A DNA stretch of 64,000 nucleotides. It comes from Pseudomonas cannabina. Its GTDB lineage: Bacteria > Pseudomonadota > Gammaproteobacteria > Pseudomonadales > Pseudomonadaceae. Under the pieces are notes generated by a model. That model was not told the origin of the DNA, made no database searches, and saw only the letters and a list, made by a program, of their open reading frames with translations. The number at the start of each line of letters is the position of its first letter. The stretch's first letter is position 1. The stretch spans positions 992,001-1,056,000 of the forward strand of contig NZ_FNKU01000001.1 of the NCBI RefSeq assembly GCF_900100365.1. The letters run 5' to 3'. Of this stretch, positions 51,617 through 61,199 are shown in pieces. A program made the translations under genes and the position numbers.

Positions 51617-51653
51617 TTGATGATAAAGCTGTGGTTCAATGGTTTGTCATCAA
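51617..51653. promoter_or_regulatory. Inverted repeat in the D-amino-acid cluster promoter
   Basis: TTGATGA (51617-51623) and TCATCAA (51647-51653) are exact complements 30 bp apart in the 96-bp divergent spacer. It is a likely LysR-regulator site. Confidence 0.45.
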
Positions 51654-51670
51654 TCCTTAAGCTGAACTGA

Positions 51671-52555
51671 ATGATTGCCATCGAAGACCTGCGCCTGGCC
51701 GTAACCCTGTCGCGTTGCGAATCCCTCAGCGCGGCTGCCCGCGTCCTGAATGTCTCGCCGCCTGCACTGTCGATGCGCTTGCGCAAGCTGGAGACGCAAC
51801 TGGGCATCACCCTGGCCAATCGCGACGCCAGACGCCTGAGCCTGACCGCCGATGGTGAGCGGTTCGCCCGGGAAAGTGCGCATTTGCTGGAACAACTGGA
51901 AGCGCTTCCGGAATCCTTCAAGCAGCGCGATGAACGACTGGTCGGCACCCTGCGCCTGGCTGCGCCGTTCGGTTACGGTCGGCAACGCATCGCGCCGCTG
52001 TTGTCGCGCTTTGCCAAACTGCACCCGCAGTTGCGTCTGCACCTGGACCTGCGCGAAACGCCTTGGCCGGATCGTCATGACAGCGACGCGGTGATTCACA
52101 TCGGCAGCCTCAACGACAGTCTGTGGATCGCCCGGCCTCTGGCGCAGAACCACCGCTGGCTGTGCGCCAGCCCTGCGTACCTTGAGCAGCACGGCGTGCC
52201 TTCGACGCCGGACGAACTGTCCACTCATCGCTGCATCTGCATTCGCGAAAACGATGAGGACGTCACCCTTTGGCATTTGAGCAAGGGGCCTACGAAAAAG
52301 ACCCTGCGCGTCGAACCTGCGCTGCTGAGCAACGACGGCTCGGTGGCCCGGCGCTGGGCCGAGCAGGGGCAGGGCATCGTGCTGCGCTCGCAATGGGATG
52401 TCAGCGATGCCATTGCCAGCGGCAGTCTGGTGCGCGTCCTTGCCGATTGGCAACTGGCCAGTGCGCCGATCAACCTGCTGGTGCCCGTGCGCAAGCATCG
52501 CAGTGCCAGGGTGCAGGTGTTGACGGAGTTTCTGGAAACGGCGTTGAAGGTGTAA
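51671..52555 (+). CDS. LysR-family transcriptional regulator
   Basis: The 294-residue protein has a LysR helix-turn-helix (about 3-62; DLRLAVTLSRCESLSAAARV, PPALSMRLRKLE) and an effector domain of about 90-290. It resembles the CrgA/DsdC-like subgroup with LRLAAPFGYGRQRIAPLLSR. Divergent from the aldolase-like gene, it probably activates the D-amino-acid cluster. Effector unknown, perhaps a D-hydroxy amino acid. Confidence 0.88.
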   Translation: MIAIEDLRLAVTLSRCESLSAAARVLNVSPPALSMRLRKLETQLGITLANRDARRLSLTADGERFARESAHLLEQLEALPESFKQRDERLVGTLRLAAPFGYGRQRIAPLLSRFAKLHPQLRLHLDLRETPWPDRHDSDAVIHIGSLNDSLWIARPLAQNHRWLCASPAYLEQHGVPSTPDELSTHRCICIRENDEDVTLWHLSKGPTKKTLRVEPALLSNDGSVARRWAEQGQGIVLRSQWDVSDAIASGSLVRVLADWQLASAPINLLVPVRKHRSARVQVLTEFLETALKV

Positions 52556-52664
52556 TTGCGCAACGACCTTCGCGCTGTTGGTCGCAGTATCGAACACCTC
52601 AATTGACGCTCACGCCAGCGCACGGGTATAAACCGCGTCTTGTGTTTTTGTCGGATTTTTCTCC

Positions 52665-53267
52665 ATGAGCTTCAGCCCCCTGATTCGCCAGTTGATCGAT
52701 GCCTTCCGCGTGCTGCCGGGTGTCGGTCAGAAAACCGCTCAACGGATGGCGTTGCAGCTGCTGGAGCGCGACCGCAGCGGCGGTTCGCGGCTGGCGCTGG
52801 CGTTGGGGCAGGCGATGGATGGCGTCGGCCACTGCCGGTCGTGCCGCACCCTGACTGAAGAGGAATTTTGCCCGCAGTGCGCCGATCCGCGTCGCGACGA
52901 CACGCTGCTGTGCGTGGTCGAAGGCCCGACCGATGTGTATGCGGTGGAGCAGACCGGTTATCGCGGTCGCTATTTCGTGCTCAAGGGCCACCTGTCGCCC
53001 CTCGATGGTCTAGGGCCGGACGCCATCGGCATCCCGCAACTGATGGAGCGTATCGCTCAACAGGGCACGTTCACGGAAGTGATTCTGGCAACCAACCCGA
53101 CCGTGGAAGGCGAGGCTACTGCGCACTACATTGCGCAGTTGCTGAACGACAAAGGGCTGGTCGCTTCGCGGATTGCCCACGGCGTACCGCTGGGTGGCGA
53201 GCTGGATCTGGTGGACGGCGGCACCCTCGCGCACTCGTTTGCAGGGCGCAAACCGATAGCGTTGTGA
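52665..53267 (+). CDS. recR: Recombination mediator protein RecR
   Basis: The 200-residue protein acts with RecF and RecO to load RecA. It has a helix-hairpin-helix ([19 protein letters not shown]), a four-cysteine zinc finger ([20 protein letters not shown]) and a Toprim domain ([17 protein letters not shown]). Usually it lies right after ybaB; here it is separated by the repeat and D-amino-acid cluster. Stop is six bases from the convergent FlhB-C gene. Confidence 0.96.
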   Translation: MSFSPLIRQLIDAFRVLPGVGQKTAQRMALQLLERDRSGGSRLALALGQAMDGVGHCRSCRTLTEEEFCPQCADPRRDDTLLCVVEGPTDVYAVEQTGYRGRYFVLKGHLSPLDGLGPDAIGIPQLMERIAQQGTFTEVILATNPTVEGEATAHYIAQLLNDKGLVASRIAHGVPLGGELDLVDGGTLAHSFAGRKPIAL

Positions 53268-53273
53268 GCCCGG

Positions 53274-53597
53274 TCACCTGCGTGGCGTGATATCCCGCTC
53301 CACGGGCGGCGCGTCGGGGTCCTGACCTGCCGGAAACTTGCCTTTCAAATGCCAGGCAAAGGCGATGATTTCGGCGATCGTGCGATACAGCGGTTCGGGA
53401 ATGCTGTCGCCCAGCTCCATGCGGGCCAGCAGTTTGACCAGCTCGGCATTCTCGTAGATCGGCACTTCATATTCGCGGGCAATCGCCAGAATGGCTTCGG
53501 CCAACTGGTCGTCGCCTTTGGCGCTGAGGGTCGGCGCGCTCTGCCCGTCATAACTGAGGGCGATGGCCTGGCGCGGGCTGTGGTCGGGTGGGGTCAT
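53274..53597 (-). CDS. Standalone FlhB C-terminal domain-like protein (FlhX type)
   Basis: The 107-residue protein matches the cytoplasmic C-terminal domain of FlhB/EscU export-switch proteins just after the NPTH self-cleavage site (RQAIALSYDGQSAPTLSAKGDD... ELGDSIPEPLYRTIAEI). It has no membrane part and no NPTH. It may take part in type III export specificity switching with the FliK-like partner whose stop it overlaps (TGATG). Confidence 0.88.
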   Translation of the reverse strand: MTPPDHSPRQAIALSYDGQSAPTLSAKGDDQLAEAILAIAREYEVPIYENAELVKLLARMELGDSIPEPLYRTIAEIIAFAWHLKGKFPAGQDPDAPPVERDITPRR

Positions 53598-55231
53598 CAG
53601 GCGTTCTCGTCGATCCAGCGTTGTTCGAGGGCAGTGCGTGGTCCCTGGGGCGGCGTGCCATGGTTGCAGGCCAGCTCACCGACCGTCAGACCGCAGGCGG
53701 TCAGCCGCTCGCGCAGATATTCCAGCTCATGATCGATCAACGCTGCGCTTTGCGCACGCTCGGCCCACAGCTGGCTGGACAGCGTGCCACGCAGCAGTTG
53801 TGCATTGACCTGCATAGGCCCGAGCGGTTCGAGATCGAACGCCAGATCGACTTTCCAGAGCCTTTCGCGGTTTTCGGTGGTCTCGCCAGCCTCCCGCTCT
53901 TCGCCGGTTTCCGCGTCCGGCTTGTCTTCGCGCTGCACTTTGACCTGCAACGGCACGATGTCATGGGCATTGCGCATCGGCACTTCCAACTGCCAGGTGG
54001 TCACCTGGGTGCCGTCAGCGTTGGTTCGCGTCTGTTCAAGGCCGCCCAACTGGTGGCTTTGCAGGCGTGAAACAGCAGCGGCGGCCAGCTTCAGCAGCAG
54101 TTCCAGATCGTCTTCCTGCTCACCGCCGCCGACCGTGCGTGAGGGCAGCGGAAAGCTGCTTGGCTGAGTCCGCGCGGCGACCATGCCCAACGTGCCCAGT
54201 GCATAGCGAACCGCGTTGGGCATGGCGCGCGCCAGGGTGTTGGAGGCCGCTGCCGCGCCATAAGACTGGTTTTCCGGCAGCCCCGGCAGAATCTGGCCAA
54301 TCAGGCGCATCAGGTTGGCTTTCATGTCCGGAGCCTGCATCGGATTCAGCCCGGCCAGCAGCTTGGCTTCGAGAAATACACCACTGGCATTAAGCGCCTG
54401 AGCGACGCCTTTGGGCGTGGTCATCTGCTGAATATCGGGCAAGTCGTCCAGCAACTGGCTGATGCTCGCTTGCAACTGTGCGCTGATCGGGGAACTGGCC
54501 GGGTTGCCACTGACCGGCTGGCTGCCCGGCAGATTTTGCAGGGCGTTGATCAGGGTTTCCAGCGAGCCCTGGCGAGTTTGCTGGGTGGTCAGTTGCTGGG
54601 CCAGCGCCAGTTGATCGAGACGGCTGGGCAGGGCGACGAAGTTCAAAGCCTGACTGCCTTGCACCTGAGCGCTGAGCAGGCTGCCGACCGTCAACGGTTG
54701 CGGGCTCTCGATGGTCAGGCTGGAACCCGCCAGTGCGGTGTTGAGCAGCATGACGATAGAGCGATAAACCGGCGTCGTGGCGGCCGGGTTGGGTATGCTC
54801 GTCGGATTGGGCGCCGGGCTGAGTTCCTGGCTGGTCAACACCTTGCCTTGCAACAGCGTACCGGCGGGCAATTGCCGAGTGTCGATGCTGGTCATCGAGT
54901 TCTTCAGGGCGTTGTTGATCTGTTGCAGGCTCAAGGTCAGTTCGTTGGACGACGCCTGTGCCACTTGCAGCAGGCTGCCGGGCGTGAACGGCACGCTGCT
55001 GCTGACCGGCAGGTTGGTCTGGGTGCCGTTGGCAAGCACCAGGCGCAGCAGCAACTGGAAATTCTGGTTGACCTGCTTGAGGGTCAGCACTTCGGCGTCG
55101 ACCGTTTCGCCTTCGGGAATCAGGTTTTCCGACGAGTGCAGCAGGGTCAGGACCTGCGCGGGGGAGACGCCGGCGCGCAGCAGTGTCGTGATGGGGGTTG
55201 TCGCCGGAACGCTGGTGATGTCGCCTGTCAT
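53597..55231 (-). CDS. fliK: FliK-like flagellar hook-length control family protein
   Basis: The 544-residue protein has a long low-complexity N-terminal and middle region. The C-terminal FliK domain (about 440-540; TTWQLEVPMRNAHDIVPLQV, LDPLGPMQVNAQLLRGTLSS-like segment) ends near the stop. ATG at 55231 (MTGDITSVPATT) is used; an ATG at 55279 is possible. It is coupled to the FlhB-C-like gene by TGATG overlap. As a second FliK type away from a flagellar operon, its exact role is unclear. Confidence 0.82.
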   Translation of the reverse strand: MTGDITSVPATTPITTLLRAGVSPAQVLTLLHSSENLIPEGETVDAEVLTLKQVNQNFQLLLRLVLANGTQTNLPVSSSVPFTPGSLLQVAQASSNELTLSLQQINNALKNSMTSIDTRQLPAGTLLQGKVLTSQELSPAPNPTSIPNPAATTPVYRSIVMLLNTALAGSSLTIESPQPLTVGSLLSAQVQGSQALNFVALPSRLDQLALAQQLTTQQTRQGSLETLINALQNLPGSQPVSGNPASSPISAQLQASISQLLDDLPDIQQMTTPKGVAQALNASGVFLEAKLLAGLNPMQAPDMKANLMRLIGQILPGLPENQSYGAAAASNTLARAMPNAVRYALGTLGMVAARTQPSSFPLPSRTVGGGEQEDDLELLLKLAAAAVSRLQSHQLGGLEQTRTNADGTQVTTWQLEVPMRNAHDIVPLQVKVQREDKPDAETGEEREAGETTENRERLWKVDLAFDLEPLGPMQVNAQLLRGTLSSQLWAERAQSAALIDHELEYLRERLTACGLTVGELACNHGTPPQGPRTALEQRWIDENA

Positions 55232-55421
55232 TGAAATGTCGACCTGAGGAAATTGCCCCTTTGATAACAGGACTCGCATGTATAATACCGGCCGAAAGCG
55301 GGCCTGCCGCCATTAACTTCTCTTCATGTAACGGCTGCATCAACCCCGACTTGAACCGTCTTTTACTCCGTATGTGCCTGTTTTGACACATTTCGCGACG
55401 CAACAACACTGGAAATGCTCG

Positions 55422-56063
55422 ATGACACCCGTCCCCCCATTTTTGCAAGCGAAGGCTCTGGCGTGTGAGCGGGACTGGCGGATGCTGTTCGAAAACCTCG
55501 ATCTGCAATTACACGCCGGGGACATGCTGCAGATCAGCGGTCCCAATGGCAGCGGCAAGACCAGCCTGCTGCGGGTGTTGTGCGGGTTGATGCAGCCGAG
55601 CGCCGGGCGGGTACTGCTCAATGGGCTGCCGCTGGACCGACAGCGAGCAGAACCTGGCCGCAGCCTGTTGTGGATTGGCCACGCGCCAGCGCTCAAGGAC
55701 CTGCTTACGCCACTGGAAAACCTGGCATGGCTGTGTGCCTTGCATCAGCCAGCCAGCGCCGGGCAGATTGCGCAGGCGCTGGATGCGGTGGGGCTGGCAG
55801 GTTTTGAAGATATGCCCTGTCACACCTTGTCGGCCGGACAGCAGCGTCGGGTGGCACTGGCCCGTCTGTATCTGCCCGGTCCTTCATTATGGATGCTCGA
55901 TGAACCGTTCACCGCCCTCGACCGGCAAGGCATCGCGCAATTGGAAAACCATCTGGCAGCGCACTGCGAGCAGGGCGGCATGGTTGTCATGACCACCCAC
56001 CACACCTTGAGCCGACTGCCTGCGGGCTATCGCGACATCGACCTGGCAAAGGGGTCGGCATGA
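55422..56063 (+). CDS. ccmA: Heme exporter ATPase CcmA
   Basis: The 213-residue ABC ATPase has Walker [13 protein letters not shown] near residue 41, the signature [16 protein letters not shown], and Walker [13 protein letters not shown]. It drives release of holo-CcmE with CcmB, CcmC and CcmD. ATG at 55422 follows GGAAA. It starts the operon; its stop overlaps ccmB. Confidence 0.95.
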   Translation: MTPVPPFLQAKALACERDWRMLFENLDLQLHAGDMLQISGPNGSGKTSLLRVLCGLMQPSAGRVLLNGLPLDRQRAEPGRSLLWIGHAPALKDLLTPLENLAWLCALHQPASAGQIAQALDAVGLAGFEDMPCHTLSAGQQRRVALARLYLPGPSLWMLDEPFTALDRQGIAQLENHLAAHCEQGGMVVMTTHHTLSRLPAGYRDIDLAKGSA

Positions 56064-56731
56064 ACAACGTCTTCGTACTGCTGATGGTGCGCGAGGCGCG
56101 GCTGCTGGCACGGCGTCCGGCTGACCTGGCCAATCCGCTGGTGTTCTTTGCGCTGGTGATCGCCCTGTTCCCGCTGGCCATTGGCCCGGACGCGCAATTG
56201 TTGCAAACCTTGTCGCCGGGGCTGATGTGGATCGCGGCCCTGCTGGCCGTACTGCTTTCGCTGGACGGGCTGTTTCGCAGCGATTTCGAGGACGGCTCAC
56301 TGGAGCAGTGGGTCCTTTCGCCGCACCCGTTGGCCCTTCTGGTTCTGAGCAAAGTACTGGCACACTGGGTTTTTTCCGGGCTGGCGCTGGTACTGTTGTC
56401 GCCGCTGCTGGCGCTGATGCTCGGTTTGCCAGGCAACTGTCTGCCGGTATTGATGCTGTCGCTGTTGCTGGGTACGCCGGTGCTCAGCTTGCTGGGTGCA
56501 GTGGGCGCGGGGTTGACAGTCGGTTTGAAGCGCGGCGGTTTGTTGCTCGCTTTGCTGATCCTGCCGCTGTACATCCCGGTATTGATTCTGGGCAGTGCGG
56601 CGCTGCAAGCTGCCCTGCAGGGCATGCCCGCGACCGGCTACCTTTTGTGGCTGGGCAGCCTGAGCGTGCTGGCGATCACCCTGACACCTTTTGCAATAGC
56701 CGCCGGCCTGAAGATCAGCGTCGGTGAATAA
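56060..56731 (+). CDS. ccmB: Heme exporter permease CcmB
   Basis: The 223-residue inner membrane protein has six membrane helices and the family features [20 protein letters not shown] and [18 protein letters not shown]. It partners CcmA. The start overlaps the ccmA stop. Confidence 0.95.
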   Translation: MNNVFVLLMVREARLLARRPADLANPLVFFALVIALFPLAIGPDAQLLQTLSPGLMWIAALLAVLLSLDGLFRSDFEDGSLEQWVLSPHPLALLVLSKVLAHWVFSGLALVLLSPLLALMLGLPGNCLPVLMLSLLLGTPVLSLLGAVGAGLTVGLKRGGLLLALLILPLYIPVLILGSAALQAALQGMPATGYLLWLGSLSVLAITLTPFAIAAGLKISVGE

Positions 56732-56785
56732 ACGAGGTTCCGGGATCGGTAACGCCGAGGCCCGGTAAAACCCTGGAAACACCTG

Positions 56786-57586
56786 ATGAAAAGCAACGCC
56801 ATGAAAAGCAGCATCGGTTGGGCCTGGTTTCATACCTTCGGCTCGCCGAAAGGGTTCTACCGGATCAGCGCACGTTTGCTGCCATGGCTGAGTGTCGCCG
56901 CCTGTCTATTGCTGGGCACCGGTATTGTCTGGGGCCTGGCCTTCGCGCCGCCGGATTACCAGCAGGGCAACAGCTTCCGGATCATTTACATTCATGTGCC
57001 CGCCGCCATGCTCGCGCAGTCCTGCTACGTAATGCTGGCGGTGTGCGGCGTGGTCGGGCTGGTGTGGAAGATGAAACTGGCCGATGTCGCGCTGCACTGC
57101 GCTGCGCCTATTGGCGCGTGGATGACCGCACTGGCGCTGGCGACCGGGGCGATCTGGGGCAAGCCGACCTGGGGCGCCTGGTGGGTCTGGGATGCGCGGC
57201 TGACCTCGATGCTGATTCTGTTGTTTCTGTATCTCGGCGTGATCGCGCTGGGCAATGCGATCAGCAACCGCGACAGTGCCGCCAAAGCTTGTGCCGTGCT
57301 GGCCATCGTCGGTGTGGTGAATATCCCGATCATTAAATACTCGGTGGAGTGGTGGCATACCCTGCATCAGGGCGCCACGTTCAGCCTCACGGAAAAACCG
57401 GCCATGCCAGCCGAAATGTGGCTGCCGCTGCTGTTTACGGTGTCGGGCTTTTATTGTTTCTTCGGCGTTGTGCTGCTGTTGCGCATGCGCCTGGAAGTGC
57501 TGCGTCGCGAATCGCGCACCCAATGGGTCAACGCCGAGGTTCTGCGCAGCCTGGGGCAAACCCCTGCGCCGGAGGGCAAGCCTTGA
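56786..57586 (+). CDS. ccmC: Heme transfer protein CcmC
   Basis: The 266-residue membrane protein has six helices and the tryptophan-rich heme-binding loop [14 protein letters not shown], with conserved histidines in [10 protein letters not shown] and [11 protein letters not shown]. It loads heme onto CcmE. ATG at 56786 follows GGAAA; an in-frame ATG four codons later is possible. 54 bp after ccmB. Confidence 0.95.
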   Translation: MKSNAMKSSIGWAWFHTFGSPKGFYRISARLLPWLSVAACLLLGTGIVWGLAFAPPDYQQGNSFRIIYIHVPAAMLAQSCYVMLAVCGVVGLVWKMKLADVALHCAAPIGAWMTALALATGAIWGKPTWGAWWVWDARLTSMLILLFLYLGVIALGNAISNRDSAAKACAVLAIVGVVNIPIIKYSVEWWHTLHQGATFSLTEKPAMPAEMWLPLLFTVSGFYCFFGVVLLLRMRLEVLRRESRTQWVNAEVLRSLGQTPAPEGKP

Positions 57587-57759
57587 GCTTTGAGTCATTC
57601 AGTGATTTTCTCGCCATGGGCCGTCATGGTCTGTTCGTCTGGTCGGCTTACGGCCTGTGTCTGCTGGTGCTGCTGATCAACGTGGCGCTGCCGGTGCTGG
57701 CGCGGCGGCGTTATCTGAAGCAACAGGCGTTGCGCCTGAAGCGGGAGAAGCTGTCGTGA
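57583..57759 (+). CDS. ccmD: Heme exporter subunit CcmD
   Basis: The 58-residue membrane protein starts at TTG overlapping the ccmC stop (TTGA), with GGAGG seven bases upstream. It has [16 protein letters not shown], one membrane helix and a basic tail [15 protein letters not shown], typical of CcmD. It helps release holo-CcmE. Easily missed because of the TTG start. Confidence 0.93.
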   Translation: MSFESFSDFLAMGRHGLFVWSAYGLCLLVLLINVALPVLARRRYLKQQALRLKREKLS

Positions 57760-58229
57760 ACCCGCTGCGCAGAAAGCGGCTGCTGATCATTCTTGGCGTA
57801 CTGGTCGGCGTCAGTCTGGCCGTAAGCCTGGCGCTCAGTGCATTGAAGGAGAATATCAATCTGTTCTATACGCCGAGCCAGATTGCCAATGGCGAAGCGC
57901 CGCTGGATACGCGTATTCGCGCCGGCGGCATGGTCGAAAAAGGCTCGTTGCAGCGCTCCGCGGATTCGCTGGACGTGCGCTTTGTGGTCACCGATTTCAA
58001 CCAGTCGGTGACCATCGCCTATCGCGGCATCCTTCCCGACCTGTTCCGCGAAGGGCAGGGCATCGTCGCGTTGGGCAAGCTCAACGCTCAGGGTGTAGTA
58101 GTGGCCGATGAAGTGCTGGCCAAGCATGACGAGAAGTACATGCCCCCCGAAGTGACCAAAGCGCTGCGCGAGAGCGGCCAGCCGGCACCGGCTGCGCCCT
58201 CTATGCCCGCTAGGCAGGCTGATCGATGA
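57756..58229 (+). CDS. ccmE: Heme chaperone CcmE
   Basis: The 157-residue protein has an N-terminal membrane helix and a periplasmic OB fold. The heme-binding histidine lies in [13 protein letters not shown] near residue 129. The start is GTG at 57756, overlapping the ccmD stop (GTGA). It carries heme from CcmC to CcmF. Confidence 0.95.
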   Translation: MNPLRRKRLLIILGVLVGVSLAVSLALSALKENINLFYTPSQIANGEAPLDTRIRAGGMVEKGSLQRSADSLDVRFVVTDFNQSVTIAYRGILPDLFREGQGIVALGKLNAQGVVVADEVLAKHDEKYMPPEVTKALRESGQPAPAAPSMPARQADR

Positions 58230-60199
58230 TTCCCGAACTCGGCCATCTGGCCATGATTCTGGCGCTGGGCTTCGCACTGGTGCAGGCCATCATTCCGCTG
58301 ATCGGCGCGTGGCGCGGCGACCGTCTGTGGATGAGCCTGGCGCGTCCGGCGGCGTGGGGCCAGTTCAGCTTTCTGATCTTCGCGTTCGGTTGCCTGACTT
58401 ACGCGTTCATGACCGATGATTTTTCCGTCGCCTACGTGGCGCAGAATTCCAATACCGAGCTGCCTTGGTACTACAAATTCAGCGCCGTATGGGGCGCGCA
58501 TGAAGGCTCGCTGCTGCTCTGGGCGCTGATTCTCGGTGGCTGGACCTTCGCCGTGTCGGTGTTTTCCCGGCAATTGCCCCAGGTGATGCTGGCACGGGTA
58601 TTGGCCGTGATGGGCATGATCAGCCTGGGTTTCTTGCTGTTTCTGATCCTCACGTCCAACCCGTTTGCCCGCCTGTTGCCGCAAATGCCAGCCAACGGTC
58701 GCGATCTCAACCCGTTATTGCAGGACATCGGCCTGATCGTGCATCCGCCGATGCTGTACATGGGCTACGTGGGTTTTTCCGTGGCCTTTGCGTTCGCCAT
58801 CGCGGCGCTGCTTGGCGGGCGACTCGACGCCGCCTGGGCGCGCTGGTCGCGACCCTGGACGCTGGTCGCCTGGGCGTTTCTCGGCATCGGCATCAGCCTT
58901 GGCTCGTGGTGGGCCTATTACGAACTGGGCTGGGGCGGCTGGTGGTTCTGGGACCCGGTGGAAAACGCCTCGTTCATGCCCTGGCTGGTCGGCACGGCGC
59001 TGATCCATTCGCTGGCAGTCACGGAAAAGCGCGGGGTGTTCAAAAGCTGGACGGTGCTGCTGGCGATTGCGGCGTTTTCCCTGAGCCTGCTCGGCACCTT
59101 TCTGGTCCGTTCCGGGGTACTCACCTCGGTGCACGCCTTTGCCTCGGACCCGGCACGCGGGGTGTTCATTCTGATGTTCCTGCTGGTTGTGGTAGGCGGC
59201 TCGCTGACTTTGTTCGCGGTGCGGGCGCCGGTGGTCAAAAGTCACGTCGGTTTCGACCTGTGGTCGCGGGAAACCTTGCTGCTCGGTAATAACCTGTTGC
59301 TGGTGGTGGCCGCGTCGATGATTTTGCTCGGCACGCTTTATCCGCTGGTGATCGACGCCATCAGTGGCGACAAGATGTCAGTCGGTCCGCCGTATTTCAA
59401 CGCTTTGTTCGTGCCGTTGATGGGGCTGCTGCTGGCGGTGATGGCGGTCGGCGTGCTGGTGCGCTGGAAGGACACGCCGCTGAAATGGCTGCTGGGCATG
59501 CTCGGCCCGGTGCTGATCGGCAGCGCCGTGCTGGCGGTGATCGCCGGGCTGGTCCTGGGCGATTTTCAGTGGGCGGTGCTGGCGACGTTCATGCTCGCCG
59601 CCTGGGTGCTGCTGGCCGGGCTTCGTGACCTGTTCGACAAGACGCGTCACAAAGGATTGTTCAAGGGCGCGCGCAGCCTGACCCGCAGTTATTGGGGCAT
59701 GCAACTGGCGCATCTCGGTATCGTGGTGTGCGCGTTGGGCGTGGTGTTATCCAGCCAGAACAGCGCCGAGCGCGATCTGCGCATGGCCCCCGGCGAGTCC
59801 ACCGAACTGGGCGGTTATGTGTTCGTGTTCGAAGGCGCGAAACACTACGAAGGGCCGAACTTTATTTCCGATCGCGGCACCGTGCGCGTCCTGCACAACG
59901 GCGCGCCGCTCACTGAACTGCACCCGGAGAAGCGTCTTTATACGGTGCAGCAATCGATGATGACCGAAGCGGGTATCGACGCCGGTTTCAGCCGTGATCT
60001 TTACGTGGCACTGGGTGAACCGCTGGGCGATGGTGCCTGGGCGGTGCGGGTTCACGTCAAGCCGTTCGTGCGCTGGATTTGGTTCGGCGGCTTGCTGACG
60101 GGGCTGGGCGGGGTGCTGGCGGCGCTCGACCTGCGTTATCGCACGCGGGTCAACAGCAAGGTGCGTGAGGCGCTGGGCATGTCGGGAGCGACCCCATGA
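58226..60199 (+). CDS. ccmF: Cytochrome c heme lyase CcmF
   Basis: The 657-residue membrane protein has about 14-15 helices and the WWD-domain motif [18 protein letters not shown] near residue 235, with conserved histidines ([23 protein letters not shown]). It joins heme to apocytochrome c with CcmH/I. The start overlaps the ccmE stop. Confidence 0.96.
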   Translation: MIPELGHLAMILALGFALVQAIIPLIGAWRGDRLWMSLARPAAWGQFSFLIFAFGCLTYAFMTDDFSVAYVAQNSNTELPWYYKFSAVWGAHEGSLLLWALILGGWTFAVSVFSRQLPQVMLARVLAVMGMISLGFLLFLILTSNPFARLLPQMPANGRDLNPLLQDIGLIVHPPMLYMGYVGFSVAFAFAIAALLGGRLDAAWARWSRPWTLVAWAFLGIGISLGSWWAYYELGWGGWWFWDPVENASFMPWLVGTALIHSLAVTEKRGVFKSWTVLLAIAAFSLSLLGTFLVRSGVLTSVHAFASDPARGVFILMFLLVVVGGSLTLFAVRAPVVKSHVGFDLWSRETLLLGNNLLLVVAASMILLGTLYPLVIDAISGDKMSVGPPYFNALFVPLMGLLLAVMAVGVLVRWKDTPLKWLLGMLGPVLIGSAVLAVIAGLVLGDFQWAVLATFMLAAWVLLAGLRDLFDKTRHKGLFKGARSLTRSYWGMQLAHLGIVVCALGVVLSSQNSAERDLRMAPGESTELGGYVFVFEGAKHYEGPNFISDRGTVRVLHNGAPLTELHPEKRLYTVQQSMMTEAGIDAGFSRDLYVALGEPLGDGAWAVRVHVKPFVRWIWFGGLLTGLGGVLAALDLRYRTRVNSKVREALGMSGATP

Positions 60200-60732
60200 A
60201 ACGCTGGATTCTGCTGTTGCCGCTGGCGCTGTTTCTCGGCGTGGCGGCGTTTTTGTATCGCGGTTTGTATCTCGACCCTGCCGAGCTGCCCTCGGCGCTC
60301 ATCGGCAAGCCTTTTCCTGAGTTTTCACTGCGTGAAGTGCAGAGCGAACGGGTGTTGAGCCGTGCTGATTTGCTGGGCAAACCCGCGTTGGTCAATGTCT
60401 GGGGCACCTGGTGCGTGGCCTGCCGGGTCGAGCATCCGCTGCTCACTCGTCTGGCGCAGCAAGGCGTGCTGATCTACGGCGTGAACTACAAGGACGTCAA
60501 CGCCGATGCGATCAAGTGGCTCAAGGCATTTCACGATCCTTATCAGTTGAATATCCGCGACGAAGAGGGCTCACTGGGCCTGAATCTTGGGGTTTACGGC
60601 GCACCGGAAACCTTCCTGATCGACCGTCAGGGCATCATTCGTTACAAACATGTCGGGGTCATCGACGATGCGGTCTGGCGCGAAAAATTAGCAGCGCGCT
60701 ATCAGGCGCTGGTTGACGAGGGCAGGCCATGA
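60196..60732 (+). CDS. ccmG: Thiol:disulfide interchange protein CcmG/DsbE
   Basis: The 178-residue membrane-anchored thioredoxin reduces apocytochrome cysteines. It has an N-terminal helix, active site WGTWCVACRVEH with a CVAC motif near residues 75-78, GVNYKDVNADAIKWLKAF and the cis-proline region GAPETFLIDRQG. It overlaps ccmF and ccmH by ATGA. Confidence 0.95.
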   Translation: MKRWILLLPLALFLGVAAFLYRGLYLDPAELPSALIGKPFPEFSLREVQSERVLSRADLLGKPALVNVWGTWCVACRVEHPLLTRLAQQGVLIYGVNYKDVNADAIKWLKAFHDPYQLNIRDEEGSLGLNLGVYGAPETFLIDRQGIIRYKHVGVIDDAVWREKLAARYQALVDEGRP

Positions 60733-61199
60733 AACGCTGCCTGACCCTCCTGTTGCTGAACCTGTCTCTGTGCGGCATCGCCCATGCGGCCATCGACGCC
60801 TACACCTTTCGCGACGATGCCGAGCGCGCCCGTTACAGCGAGTTGACCCGCGAGCTGCGCTGCCCCAAATGCCAGAATCAGGACATCGCCGATTCCAACG
60901 CGCCGATTGCTGCCGACCTGCGCAAGGAAATCTACCGCATGCTGGGCGAGGGGCAGAGCAATCAGCAGATCATTGATTTCATGGTGGATCGGTATGGCGA
61001 TTTCGTGCGTTACAAACCGAGCCTCAATGCCCGTACCTGGCTGCTCTGGTTCGGCCCTGCCGGTCTGCTGCTCGGCGGTGTTGTGGTGATCGGCTTCATT
61101 GTCGTGCGTCGTCGCAATCATCGTGCTGAGGACGCCGTTGGGTTGTCCGCAGACGAGCAGCAGCGCCTCGCCAGATTGCTGGACGATAACCGCCCATGA
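60729..61199 (+). CDS. ccmH: Cytochrome c maturation protein CcmH
   Basis: The 156-residue protein has a signal or N-terminal helix and the redox motif [19 protein letters not shown] near residue 40. A three-helix periplasmic domain ([20 protein letters not shown]) and a C-terminal membrane helix follow. It keeps apocytochrome thiols reduced. Overlaps both neighbours. Confidence 0.95.
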   Translation: MKRCLTLLLLNLSLCGIAHAAIDAYTFRDDAERARYSELTRELRCPKCQNQDIADSNAPIAADLRKEIYRMLGEGQSNQQIIDFMVDRYGDFVRYKPSLNARTWLLWFGPAGLLLGGVVVIGFIVVRRRNHRAEDAVGLSADEQQRLARLLDDNRP

